DNA of 64,000 bases from Acidobacterium sp. S8 (GTDB lineage Bacteria > Acidobacteriota > Terriglobia > Terriglobales > Acidobacteriaceae): the NCBI RefSeq assembly GCF_009765985.1, contig NZ_LMUM01000006.1:1-64000 (forward strand). Reading direction: 5' to 3'. The position numbers were made by a program, and so were the translations under genes. Position 1 is the first letter of the stretch. Each line of letters opens with the position of its first letter. Below are positions 10,601-18,922 of the stretch, piece after piece. The notes under the pieces were generated by a model, which saw nothing but the letters and a program-made list of their open reading frames with translations, ran no database searches and was not told the DNA's origin.

Positions 10601-11275
10601 AAGCACTTTGAATTCGCCGGTAGCTTCAACGGACGGCAAAATTTCGTTAGCGAAACCATCACCAAAGCTCTCGACTTGAAGGCTCGCACCATCGAAAAGG
10701 ATTTCGCTCCCGAACGCCTGGCCGCCAGAGACGCCACCTTCGAAGGTGCCCCCGTTTGTCCCCGTGCCATAGGTGGCGGGCGTCAGGAAAACAAAATCCT
10801 GCGAGTTACGAATGGCTGCACCGTTAGTTGACAGAGGAAGATCGAGCACCTGTCTTGGCGTGACGACAGTGCCGACATCCGAACTCTCAGTCTGCAACTG
10901 TGGTGCGTTCGCATTCACTTCGACAGTTTCAGTCGAGGAGCCGACCGTGAGCTGGATGTCGAGAGAGGTCGTGGATTGGATCTGGATGGCGACACCGGTC
11001 CGCTGCACGCTTTTAAAGCCAGGCGCCGCAGCAGTGATGTCATAGGATCCGACCACAAGCACTGGAAAGCGGTAATTGCCTGTCGGTGAGGCTGTTGTCT
11101 TGGAAGATTGACCGGTTGCGGCATTCGCTGCCGTCACGACCGCGTCGGCGACTGCATTGCCGGCAGGATCAGTTACTGTACCCGCCAATGCTCCCTCATT
11201 TGATTGTGCGTGGATCCGGCCTGGGGCTATGCCTAATGCCAAAAAAGCGGCGAATCTGAGAAAACGTTTGCTCAT
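7672..11275 (-). pseudogene. Oar-like TonB-dependent receptor, single frameshift
   Basis: Outer-membrane TonB-dependent receptor of the acidobacterial/Oar type, about 1,200 residues if corrected. Start ATG 11275 has GGAGGT nine bases upstream. In order: signal peptide ending IHAQ (residue about 24), a carboxypeptidase-regulatory-like domain (GALAGTVTDPAGNAVADA), a plug (FKVLVGGIPAQYGRTTGG), then the beta-barrel, ending in an aromatic residue (LTLRVEF). The frame breaks after NLKAEKA: dropping one C from CCC at 8286-8288 restores VSPEDTPHIFVVSYLYDLPFG and joins the 999- and 187-residue parts without gap. The receptor should import oligosaccharides from the neighbouring secreted beta-helix enzymes; the substrate is inferred. 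The break may be a sequencing indel, since the remaining 187 codons are well kept. Confidence 0.9.
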
Positions 11276-11688
11276 TCGAGCCGTACCTCCCGTGAAATTA
11301 GAGCTCTCGGCCGGAATCTTCTCGCTGAGATTCTAAGAAGATCTCAGTTCTCGATAACTTTATTGTTAACTTAACCGAAAGCTGGATCAGAATAAGTCGC
11401 AATCCATAGCCTGTCAAGGTCATTTTGCGGCTGATTTCACAATCCCCCTTTGGACGCCCTGATCGGATTCTCTAACGTGCCCCTAGGTTGCGTTGGCACG
11501 ACAGGCCTCAAGTTCTTGAGACAATTCTCCGTGGCGGCAATTTTCTGCGATCGAAACATAGGCCAACATCGGGCTCAGCATCTATCGTTCCATCCGATCA
11601 GAGCAAATTCAGCACCTTTACTCGTGCCTGGTACTTCTTCCTGTCTGTGCGATATGCAGATCCTTGGCATCCGCTGTATATTTCGCTC
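11276..11688. promoter_or_regulatory. divergent promoter region between receptor and LacI regulator
   Basis: About 410 bases separate the divergently transcribed TonB-receptor gene and the second LacI-type gene. It must hold both promoters. A partly symmetric site, GATAAC then six bases then GTTAAC, lies at about 11354-11371 and has the spacing and look of a LacI-family operator, but it is imperfect. An open frame upstream of the LacI ATG lacks family similarity and is probably untranslated. Confidence 0.4.
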
Positions 11689-12699
11689 ATGGCGACTCGC
11701 ATGAAAGACATTGCCAACGATCTCGGGCTGTCCGTGGTGACTATATCCAAAGTCCTTCGAAATCATCCGGATGTCGGCGAAGAGACAAGAGAACGCGTTC
11801 TCCGGCGTGTCAAGGAACTGAATTATCAACCGAACATTCTGGCGAGAAGCCTTGTGACGGGCCGCAGCTATCTCGTAGGCCTTGTTGTCCCTGACCTTCT
11901 CCACCCATTTTTCGCCGAAGTGGCCAAAGCATTGTCAACCGCAATTCAGAGCAAGGGATACTCACTCATTGTTTCCTCCTCAGAAGAAGATCCGGAGTTG
12001 GAACAGCGGGAAATTCGACAACTGCAGGCCCGCAGGCTCGACGCTATGGTGATCGCCTCGACTCGGACCGGTATCGCGGATTTCGATCAACTGCAAAAAG
12101 AGGAGGTGTTTGTCTTGATTGATCGCGACCTCCCCGGCCTTGCCGCAAACTATATTGGAATCGACGATGAAGCGGCGGGTCGAATTGCAACAAAACACCT
12201 GATTGACATCGGTTGCCGTCGTATTGCGCATATACGGGGACGCGAGAATAGTACCGGAGTTCGCCGCTTTGACGGATATCGCAAAACTCTCATTGCAAAT
12301 GGACTGGAATACCGCGACGAGTACGTCATCGCTCGCAGCCGTGTGGATACTCAAAGCCTGGAACAGGGCGCAGAGGCTATGCGGCTTTTGCTGCACCGTA
12401 ATCCGCGCCCGGACGGTGTCTTCTGCTACAACGATCCGCTCGCAATTGGTGCGATCCGATCCATCATGGACGCTGGACTAAGAATTCCCGAAGACATCGC
12501 TCTCATCGGTTGTGGCAACCTGCATTACGATGACTGTCTGCGTGTGCCGCTTTCAAGCATTGATCAACATAGCCAACAGATAGGCCAACGAGCGGCAGAA
12601 TTGGTGTTGTCTCTGATTGAAGCCAAACAGAGGCCGCTCCCGCGCAGTTATATCCTAAATCCGGAGTTAGTGGTGCGCGCTTCCACTCGGCGGCTATAG
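11689..12699 (+). CDS. LacI-family transcriptional regulator
   Basis: Second LacI/GalR-type regulator, about 336 residues from ATG 11689. The longer open frame from 11488 has 67 extra residues unlike the family and is rejected. It has an HTH (MKDIANDLGLSVVTISKVLR), a hinge region (NILARSLVTGRS), and a sugar-binding core (VGLVVPDLLHPFFAEVAKAL, PDGVFCYNDPLAIGAI, IALIGCGN). Divergent orientation from the TonB receptor makes it the prime candidate for controlling that gene and possibly the convergent GH28-like gene block. It ends 11 bases from the GH28-like stop. The effector is probably a sugar; which one cannot be read from sequence. Confidence 0.92.
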   Translation: MATRMKDIANDLGLSVVTISKVLRNHPDVGEETRERVLRRVKELNYQPNILARSLVTGRSYLVGLVVPDLLHPFFAEVAKALSTAIQSKGYSLIVSSSEEDPELEQREIRQLQARRLDAMVIASTRTGIADFDQLQKEEVFVLIDRDLPGLAANYIGIDDEAAGRIATKHLIDIGCRRIAHIRGRENSTGVRRFDGYRKTLIANGLEYRDEYVIARSRVDTQSLEQGAEAMRLLLHRNPRPDGVFCYNDPLAIGAIRSIMDAGLRIPEDIALIGCGNLHYDDCLRVPLSSIDQHSQQIGQRAAELVLSLIEAKQRPLPRSYILNPELVVRASTRRL

Positions 12700-12710
12700 G
12701 AATTTGCTAT

Positions 12711-14483
12711 TTAAAAAGAGTTCCGAAGATCTTGATTTTCCGGTCTGCCTGACCTCCACGGTACAAGAACTTCCGAATCCAAGCCTGACCGTATTCTCCG
12801 AAACAACTCCGGCTCCGGATCTCTTGTTGCGGCAGCCAGATTTGCTTCAACCTCCGCAGCAGTAGACATACCTACGAGCGTGGTAGAGATGAGACGATGC
12901 GCCAGGCAGAATTGCAGCGCCAAGGCAGCAATATCGACTCCGTAGGTCTGCGTGCCCGGCAACGCACGTGAGTTGGTGATTGATACTCCTGAACCGTTTT
13001 GCAGGGCAATTGCCGCACCGCTGGCAGACTGTGCCTGACGTCCCTGAAAGCTGTCGATGGTGAGATCGTGGAAGTCTTCGACTCGGATGCCCTCGGAAAA
13101 GTAGTAGGGGACTGAATCAGCCCAATCGACTTGAACATCGCGCAGCCTTAGTCCGTTCACCAGCTTTGCATAGAAAGCGGGAACGTCGCTTTTGACGATG
13201 CCATCACGCGGAGTGAGAGCGGTCCAGCGCAGATCAAGATTGCCACCGATAGATTCGCTAAGCGACGGATCGGGAACGAGCATATGGATTTGGACTCCGC
13301 GGAATTCGACTCCGGTGATGGGTGTGCCTTTGCCGCCCCATAGGAGCACTCCGTTTTCTGTTTCGGCGGTAATGTTATTGAAAACTACGTTGCGCACGCG
13401 AACTCCGCACGGAAGGCTGGAGGCACATGGCTGCACTGCAATGTATATTGGCTCGGCCTTGCCCCACCAGCCGCCAGGAATGAGATGTGTCCTGATGACG
13501 ATATTGGAGAATGTAATGTCTTCGGTAGGCCTGCTTTCCTGGCCTACATATCCGTTGGCAAATATGGCTATACCTCGATTCGTGTCCATACTGAGGCCGG
13601 TAAAGGTGCTCAGTTTCGTACTCTCCAGGCGAATGGCTGCCGACCGTGAGGAGATAGAGCAGTTGCTCACATTCACATGCTCGCTGCCTACGATGGCAAA
13701 GCCGTCATCGCCGGTATCGATATTGCAGTTGGAAATCCGTACGTGCTGGCACTTCATGCAGTCGATGCCGTCGTTGTTGGGAATCCTGGGATCGTTGAGG
13801 ATCTGAATATCGGAGATCGCCGCGCCTTCTACATCCTGCAGGTGGAGCGTCCAATTCGGGGCTGACCGGAGCGTGATGCCATGCAGCATCACGTTCGCGC
13901 AATGGAAGAACACCATCATGGTTCCAGGGCGATGGTCTGGTTCGACGGGGCCGTATTCCATGCTGCTCATCGCAGCTTGAAACTTCGCCGGATTGCGTAC
14001 GTACTGCTCCTCATAATCATTGCCTCCATGGGACATGCGCAGCGCCATGAAACTGTCGCCCTGACCATCGATTTCTCCTTGTCCATCAATGGAAATGTCT
14101 TCTGCATCCTTAGCTATGAGCATACCTAGCAATGTACCTTCGCCCGTAATATCGACCCCATAATTGCGAGCGAATCCGAAAGGTGGGCTAGGCAGGTAAT
14201 CATTGATGTTATGGCTTCCCACTAGTGCGGCTCCGCTATCGAGCAGTAGATGAGTGTGGCTGTAGAGCTGCACCGTGCCAATAACGTATCGGCCGGCTGG
14301 AAAGTACACTGTGCCGCCCCCATTCTTCACACAGGCAGCAATAGCAGCAGAAACAGCCGTCGTATCGAGCGTGAGGCCGTCACCTTTCGCGCCAAAACTT
14401 CTGATGTTATAAAACTGTGCGGGCTGCGCAGATACACAGGTTGGCAATAAAAGAAAGATCAGCGCAAACAACAATTTCTTCAA
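12711..14483 (-). CDS. secreted GH28-like (polygalacturonase-type) beta-helix hydrolase
   Basis: Exported pectin-type glycoside hydrolase of the GH28/pectate-lyase-3 superfamily, 590 residues. A signal peptide (MKKLLFALIFLLLPTCVSAQ) is followed by the pectate-lyase-3 entry FGAKGDGLTLDTTAVSAAI and a right-handed beta-helix. Catalytic-type blocks NDGIDC and TGDDGFAI match the GH28 Asp motifs, and GWWGKAEPIYI is typical of a GH28 subgroup. The usual Gly-His-Gly motif is not visible; the place reads SSRSAAIRLES, so substrate or mechanism may differ from classical endo-polygalacturonase. The start is TTG 14483, with AGGA seven bases upstream. It lies 37 bases after the larger beta-helix gene, so it is probably the last gene of that operon. 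Confidence 0.85.
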   Translation of the reverse strand: MKKLLFALIFLLLPTCVSAQPAQFYNIRSFGAKGDGLTLDTTAVSAAIAACVKNGGGTVYFPAGRYVIGTVQLYSHTHLLLDSGAALVGSHNINDYLPSPPFGFARNYGVDITGEGTLLGMLIAKDAEDISIDGQGEIDGQGDSFMALRMSHGGNDYEEQYVRNPAKFQAAMSSMEYGPVEPDHRPGTMMVFFHCANVMLHGITLRSAPNWTLHLQDVEGAAISDIQILNDPRIPNNDGIDCMKCQHVRISNCNIDTGDDGFAIVGSEHVNVSNCSISSRSAAIRLESTKLSTFTGLSMDTNRGIAIFANGYVGQESRPTEDITFSNIVIRTHLIPGGWWGKAEPIYIAVQPCASSLPCGVRVRNVVFNNITAETENGVLLWGGKGTPITGVEFRGVQIHMLVPDPSLSESIGGNLDLRWTALTPRDGIVKSDVPAFYAKLVNGLRLRDVQVDWADSVPYYFSEGIRVEDFHDLTIDSFQGRQAQSASGAAIALQNGSGVSITNSRALPGTQTYGVDIAALALQFCLAHRLISTTLVGMSTAAEVEANLAAATRDPEPELFRRIRSGLDSEVLVPWRSGRPENQDLRNSF

Positions 14484-14520
14484 AAGAAATTCCTCGTAAA
14501 ATGCTCGACTCTTTATATTC

Positions 14521-16659
14521 TTATTTGCGCGCCACGCCAGTAATAGCTGTGTGGAAGAGCGCAGTCTCAGGCACTAGCCGCATTGACAATTCCGGTCCTT
14601 GCCAGAGCAGAAATGGATGATCCGAAGCGACGTCCGCATTCTCTATTTCTGGTTCCCGCATGATTTGAATGCGATGAAGCCCACGAGCAAGCGCTAGGCT
14701 CAAACGCACAGGCTGCACAGCATTCCCAGGTGAACCGCAGACCTGCGGACGCAGTACAGGGCTGTGAGCGCGCACACCATCGATCATGAGCGACGCTGTA
14801 GTGCTCGTCAGAAGAGTAAACGCGTATCCACCATCTGCAGGGACACGGATAAAACCTTCAACGCTTTTCTTATTCCCATCGACCGGTATCAGGCCCTGCT
14901 GAAGACTTCTATCGCCGTTCTCCTGTGCTGCGCGCAATGAATCGGAAATCACAACTATCTGCGAATACCATGCTTCTCTACCGATGCCATCGCTGCTATA
15001 AAGCAGTATGCGGAAGCTCCCACTGCCCTCGAGCAAGGTACCGTCTGCATCTGGAAAAGCATGTTTCACAGTCTGGCCTTCAGCTGTCGTTCCATCGCCA
15101 AACAACCATCGATAATGCAGATTGGACAGCCCACTGGCAGTGAACGTAATTTCCATGCCGGGACGCAGAAGCCCTGGCGTATAAGAAAATCCGATATCGA
15201 GATCATTCTTCTCGTACTGCGGGCTTTTCGCATCGTTCAGGACTTCGAGCGGCAATTCGCTGTCCTGATCTACTTCGCCCTGTCCCAGATTTACTCCCTG
15301 CAATGAAACTCCGGCAACATCCCCCTTCAAAGCTGACGGAACCATCCCTGGACCATTCATTGCCCAGATATGCGTGAAGGTCACGTCTCGGATTTTCGGG
15401 TTCGGCTGACGAAGCTGTGCCAGCGAATACCAATCTTCCAAACGGATGTTGTCGAAGTGGTAGCCAGAATGACTGCCTTTACCGCCAGGATCAGCCCATA
15501 TTTCAAAGAGCGCAAACGGAATTCCGCAGCCTCCAAAGCCTGCATGAATCACATCCGAATTCCGCAGCGTAAAATTATGGCTGTCGAAAATTTTCCTCGG
15601 CCACCCCACTCGGACGACATTTGAAATGCTGGTAGAGAGAATGCTGTTGTCGATGGTGATGTTGCTAACCTCGTGGCCGGGTGTGGTCAGTGCTGCCTCG
15701 CTATAACCATCCCAGTTGCCATACATCGCGAAGATGTCGTCTGACGCTCGAAAGAATGAGTCTTGCACCAGCGTGTCGCCGCCACCCAGCCAGTCCATGC
15801 CGTCCTGGTTTGCGTTGCCGGGACAGTTGCCGATAATCTTCACATTGCGAAACGTGATCTGGCGCGAGTCTCGCATCTGAACCATCCATGTGCGGCTGCG
15901 CACAATGCCGGTAATACCCTCGATATCAATGTTGCGCGCATTGTCCATCACAATGACGTGCCAGTTCGGCTTGTGCATCCAGCCTTCATCGTGACTCGGG
16001 TTCTGAGGGCCATCGTAAATGATTGTGCCGCGTCCAGAGACATGCACATCGTGTACCTGCCAGATATTGAGTGAGCCGAAGATGACTGCTCCCGCCGCGA
16101 GGTAAATATTGTCGCCACTATGAGCGTCGATGTTTTCGCGGTGCACTCCCGGCCCGTAATAGCGCACATTTGAAGTCGCAGCAGTAATACCGGAGCGGTC
16201 AGCCGCATTGGCAAAGAGGAATAGCATCTCCGAGTCGCCGAAGTGCTCTCCCGGACGCGTAATGGATAGCTTCGTGGGTCCGTCAAGCGGGAATGTAATC
16301 GATGCTCCTTCGCGATGCGGGCGAATGCCGAGCCGCATTGGCTGAACTTCGACACCCGCGTCCCAGTAGTGTGTATCGCTCGCTGTCACCGTGATCTGTG
16401 CAGGACCGTCCAGATCGAAATTCAAAAGGTAGTAGCCGCCCGCTGCGTGCATCACCGGCGAATGGCTCGCGTTGACACTCACGATAAAGTGATTGGAGCT
16501 TACTTCTGCCGGAATTGGTGCAATCTTAGCATCCAATGCAGCGTAGGCGCGGAGGACAGGTACGTAAGCCAGCAACATACAACATAGACATAGCTGTCGA
16601 AATCTTTGGCGAGAAACAAAGCTGAATGGAAACAACAAACGAGAGGTTCGGGCGAACAA
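14521..16659 (-). CDS. secreted beta-helix glycan-active protein with PKD-like and carbohydrate-binding-like C-terminus
   Basis: Exported protein of 712 residues with a signal/anchor at residues about 22-42. A beta-sandwich N-domain (about 45-165) leads into a parallel beta-helix (about 175-460) resembling GH49/GH28-type enzymes: DNIYLAAGAVIFGSLNI, GRGTIIYDG, NQDGMDWLGG, RASDDIFAMYGNWDGY. A PKD-like segment (YRWLFGDGTTAEGQTVKHAF) and a PA14-like module (about 590-700) follow. The Asp pairs in DGMD and SDD are the likely acidic catalytic residues by analogy. The start TTG 16659 has AGGAAGG about nine bases upstream; the first internal ATG would cut the signal. It sits 28 bases after the TPR frame and 37 before the GH28-like gene, forming a same-strand cluster. 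The exact substrate is unknown. Confidence 0.75.
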   Translation of the reverse strand: MFARTSRLLFPFSFVSRQRFRQLCLCCMLLAYVPVLRAYAALDAKIAPIPAEVSSNHFIVSVNASHSPVMHAAGGYYLLNFDLDGPAQITVTASDTHYWDAGVEVQPMRLGIRPHREGASITFPLDGPTKLSITRPGEHFGDSEMLFLFANAADRSGITAATSNVRYYGPGVHRENIDAHSGDNIYLAAGAVIFGSLNIWQVHDVHVSGRGTIIYDGPQNPSHDEGWMHKPNWHVIVMDNARNIDIEGITGIVRSRTWMVQMRDSRQITFRNVKIIGNCPGNANQDGMDWLGGGDTLVQDSFFRASDDIFAMYGNWDGYSEAALTTPGHEVSNITIDNSILSTSISNVVRVGWPRKIFDSHNFTLRNSDVIHAGFGGCGIPFALFEIWADPGGKGSHSGYHFDNIRLEDWYSLAQLRQPNPKIRDVTFTHIWAMNGPGMVPSALKGDVAGVSLQGVNLGQGEVDQDSELPLEVLNDAKSPQYEKNDLDIGFSYTPGLLRPGMEITFTASGLSNLHYRWLFGDGTTAEGQTVKHAFPDADGTLLEGSGSFRILLYSSDGIGREAWYSQIVVISDSLRAAQENGDRSLQQGLIPVDGNKKSVEGFIRVPADGGYAFTLLTSTTASLMIDGVRAHSPVLRPQVCGSPGNAVQPVRLSLALARGLHRIQIMREPEIENADVASDHPFLLWQGPELSMRLVPETALFHTAITGVARK

Positions 16660-16687
16660 TCGTGTAGCCTTCCTTATTATTGGAGAT

Positions 16688-17440
16688 TCATTGGTTGGTT
16701 CTCTGCGGGTTTAAAGCTGTTGTCTCACGAATAGCAATCGTAGCGCTGACCAGCCGTGCATTGGCAAGAGCCTGTGCTTCGACAGTCGCCTTCTGAGCGC
16801 GAGCCGTATCGCCGCTCTTTCGATAAAGACGTGAAAGCTGGTAGTGGAGACTGCCATCTTTGTCGCTTGGAAGCGCCAGTTCCAATTGCTGAATAGCTGA
16901 TGAAGTCTTTCCTTCCGCCGCATCTACGCGGCCCAGCAATCCATGTACTTGTGGTAACAAATCAGCTGGCGCGTCGAGGCATTTTTCCAGATATGATTTA
17001 GCCTCTGTATATTGATGGCTGGCTACTAAGGCCTCCGACATCATCAGATTCAGTTGTAAATCCTGTGGACGATCAGCGAGAGCAGCCTGTGCCAGCAATA
17101 CAGCCTGTTCAGGATGCCCCTCTGACAACTGGATCGCAGCCATCCCCAATTGCGCCGCAGGATCATGTGAGTCGATGGCGAGTGCCTTAGCATACTCACT
17201 CATCGCGTTGTCAGGCTGGCATTGATGGCGGTAGAGATCGCCCACCATGTCGTAGGTTGCAGGTGAATGGGGCGCAAGATCTTCGAAATGAGAAAGCGCT
17301 GCGATTGCGCGGCGCTCATTCGCTTTTATCGACCAATAGAGAGCTTCAGAATTGTGGGCAGATTGCCGAAGTGCTTTTTCCGCCTGTAACGCGCTGCGTT
17401 CATAATCATTTGCCCAATAAGCGCATGAGACTGCTTGCGC
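16688..17440 (-). pseudogene. TPR-repeat protein, 5'-truncated
   Basis: Tetratricopeptide-repeat protein lacking its start. The first ATG (17248) gives 186 residues, but recognisable TPR sequence continues upstream in frame for over 60 residues (WANDYERSALQAEKAL, EALYWSIKANERRAIAAL, DLAPHSPATYDM), stopping only at TGA 17441-17443. No ATG, GTG or TTG start is present in that stretch, which lies inside the 3' end of the LysR gene in a different frame. The sequence fits a common acidobacterial TPR family, so the gene appears to have lost its 5' part at a junction near 17440. Translation from 17248 could still yield a short TPR protein. It lies 28 bases before the beta-helix gene. Confidence 0.65.
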
Positions 17441-18336
17441 TCAACACTCAGATCGTTCTCTCTCAGATATTTCTCCACAAATGGAAGCGCTATATGCGAT
17501 GCTTCTTTACTCGTTACGAATGCTGTGTCCGCTGTCCAACTAAGGCCTGCAAGAGGACGCGTAACTACTCCGAAATCCAAGGGAGCAAGCTGGTCAATCA
17601 GCGCCAACCCGCCTGTCTCCTTAATCATCCATTGCATGTCAGAGGGTGTGGCTGCTGAATTTGCTAGTTCTAGTGAAATTCCCACTTCTGCGAACAGCTC
17701 AATCAATCGGACATGGGCAGAAGGATGCAATTCTGGATCGCGAAAGATTCTGATTCGCGGTGCTGCCTGACGGATGTCTACCTGCGTCTGACAGGCGAGA
17801 TGATCGTCTCTGTGCATACATAGGACGAGCGGAGATTGCGCAACTTGTAATACGTTCCATAGGTCCCTATCTATGGGCATTGGAAGGACGGCGCAATCCA
17901 AAGAACCATGATTCAGTCGCTGCGGCGAATGCGTCGTATGCCCGCTCGAGAGTTGAATTCCGCATTCGGGAAAGAGCGCACCGTAGGCGGCGCGAAAAGC
18001 CTGAAGGAGAAGGGGATTTACAAAAGGGGAGAATCCGAGCTTGAATGGTGGTACATCTCCATTATGAATCGCGAGGGCAGTGATGACGATCTCACGGCGC
18101 TCCGCCAACACTTTTCGGGCCCAGTTAAGAATGAGTTGACCAGCAGGGGTGGGGGAAACTCCATCCCGTCCCCCGCGCACAAAGATCGGAAAACCTATGT
18201 CGTCTTCTAGCGCACGGATTTGTTGACTCACAGCAGGCTGCGAACGAAAGACGCGTTCCGCGCCTTTTGTAAAATTCTTCCCCTCGTGAATTGCTACGAG
18301 GTACTCAAGATGGCGGAAATCCACTGAATCCGACAT
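17326..18336 (-). CDS. LysR-family transcriptional regulator
   Basis: LysR-type regulator: N-terminal winged HTH (FRHLEYLVAIHEGKNFTKGAERVFRSQPAVSQQIRALE, split here as two adjacent motifs FRHLEYLVAIHEG and SQPAVSQQIRALEDD) and a substrate-binding domain from about residue 90. ATG 18336 (MSDSVDF) is preferred; the 21 residues encoded upstream are not family-like. Family similarity ends at about LPFVEKYLREN. The last 35-40 residues (KKHFGNLPTILKLSIGR) are unusual and are encoded on top of the TPR reading frame. This suggests the original 3' end was replaced when the two genes were joined. It is the first gene on the strand leading into the TPR and beta-helix genes and may regulate them. Confidence 0.87.
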   Translation of the reverse strand: MSDSVDFRHLEYLVAIHEGKNFTKGAERVFRSQPAVSQQIRALEDDIGFPIFVRGGRDGVSPTPAGQLILNWARKVLAERREIVITALAIHNGDVPPFKLGFSPFVNPLLLQAFRAAYGALFPECGIQLSSGHTTHSPQRLNHGSLDCAVLPMPIDRDLWNVLQVAQSPLVLCMHRDDHLACQTQVDIRQAAPRIRIFRDPELHPSAHVRLIELFAEVGISLELANSAATPSDMQWMIKETGGLALIDQLAPLDFGVVTRPLAGLSWTADTAFVTSKEASHIALPFVEKYLRENDLSVERKQSHALIGQMIMNAARYRRKKHFGNLPTILKLSIGR

Positions 18337-18550
18337 AGCATTGATGCTCCGTGGCCAAAATGGCAAGACAGGAACCACATGAAACCGTAGACAGTTCAAT
18401 CGTTCCTGTTTATGTAGCGAGCGTCAATTAGGAACCTCAGAGTATTCGTGAACATCTGTGTATCCGGAAACCTTTCAGTTCCTGCTTCCGAACGACGTCC
18501 ATAAATAGAATCTTGGCTCTTATTGGTAAGAAGTATTGGACGTGAGTCTC

Positions 18551-18579
18551 TCTCCACTTCACTCTCGATGAAGTGGAGA
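18551..18579 (+). promoter_or_regulatory. hairpin covering the excisionase ribosome-binding site
   Basis: Perfect 11-bp inverted repeat: TCTCCACTTCA at 18551-18561 and its complement at 18569-18579, with a seven-base loop. The right arm contains GTGGAG, which is the Shine-Dalgarno for ATG 18585. The fold could mask the ribosome site, or the palindrome could be a protein operator; the sequence alone does not tell which. Confidence 0.5.
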
Positions 18580-18584
18580 TGCCA

Positions 18585-18878
18585 ATGGACGACAGATCTA
18601 CAACACCTCCTTCTCTTGCTGATGTCGTGAGGTCGGAGGACCTTATCAGAAAGCCGCCAAAGAGATCACCCGAACTAGAACCGCTTCTTACCGCAGAAGA
18701 TGTGGCGAAGCGTCTCAATGTCAGCACGGACTGGGTCTGGGATCACTCGTCGCGCAAGAAACCTCTTCTCCCCGTCATTCGCATGGGAGATGGAACACTC
18801 CGTTATCGTGCTAGCGGCATTGAGTTGTTCATCGATGAGCATGAGCGGCTGTCGGCACTTCGGCGGCGTGCCGTCTAG
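18585..18878 (+). CDS. excisionase-like helix-turn-helix protein
   Basis: Small DNA-binding protein of about 97 residues with a MerR-like excisionase HTH at about residues 33-80: LLTAEDVAKRLNVSTDWVWDHS, then a beta-wing (LLPVIRMGDGTLRYRASGIELFI). It lies 44 bases before the integrase and is probably its directionality factor or regulator. ATG 18585 is preferred because GGAG is six bases upstream; GTG 18573 and ATG 18579 are also in frame but lie inside the hairpin arm. The first 30 residues are Pro/Ser-rich and unconserved-looking. Confidence 0.8.
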   Translation: MDDRSTTPPSLADVVRSEDLIRKPPKRSPELEPLLTAEDVAKRLNVSTDWVWDHSSRKKPLLPVIRMGDGTLRYRASGIELFIDEHERLSALRRRAV

Positions 18879-18922
18879 AATAGGAGTGCCCACTTCTTTC
18901 CCCCGCAGAAATTGAGGAATCG

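Noticed and set aside
16000-18550. Distal attachment repeat for the tRNA-Val element
   Set aside because: I looked for a second copy of the tRNA-Val 3' half in this stretch and found none; the far boundary is unknown.
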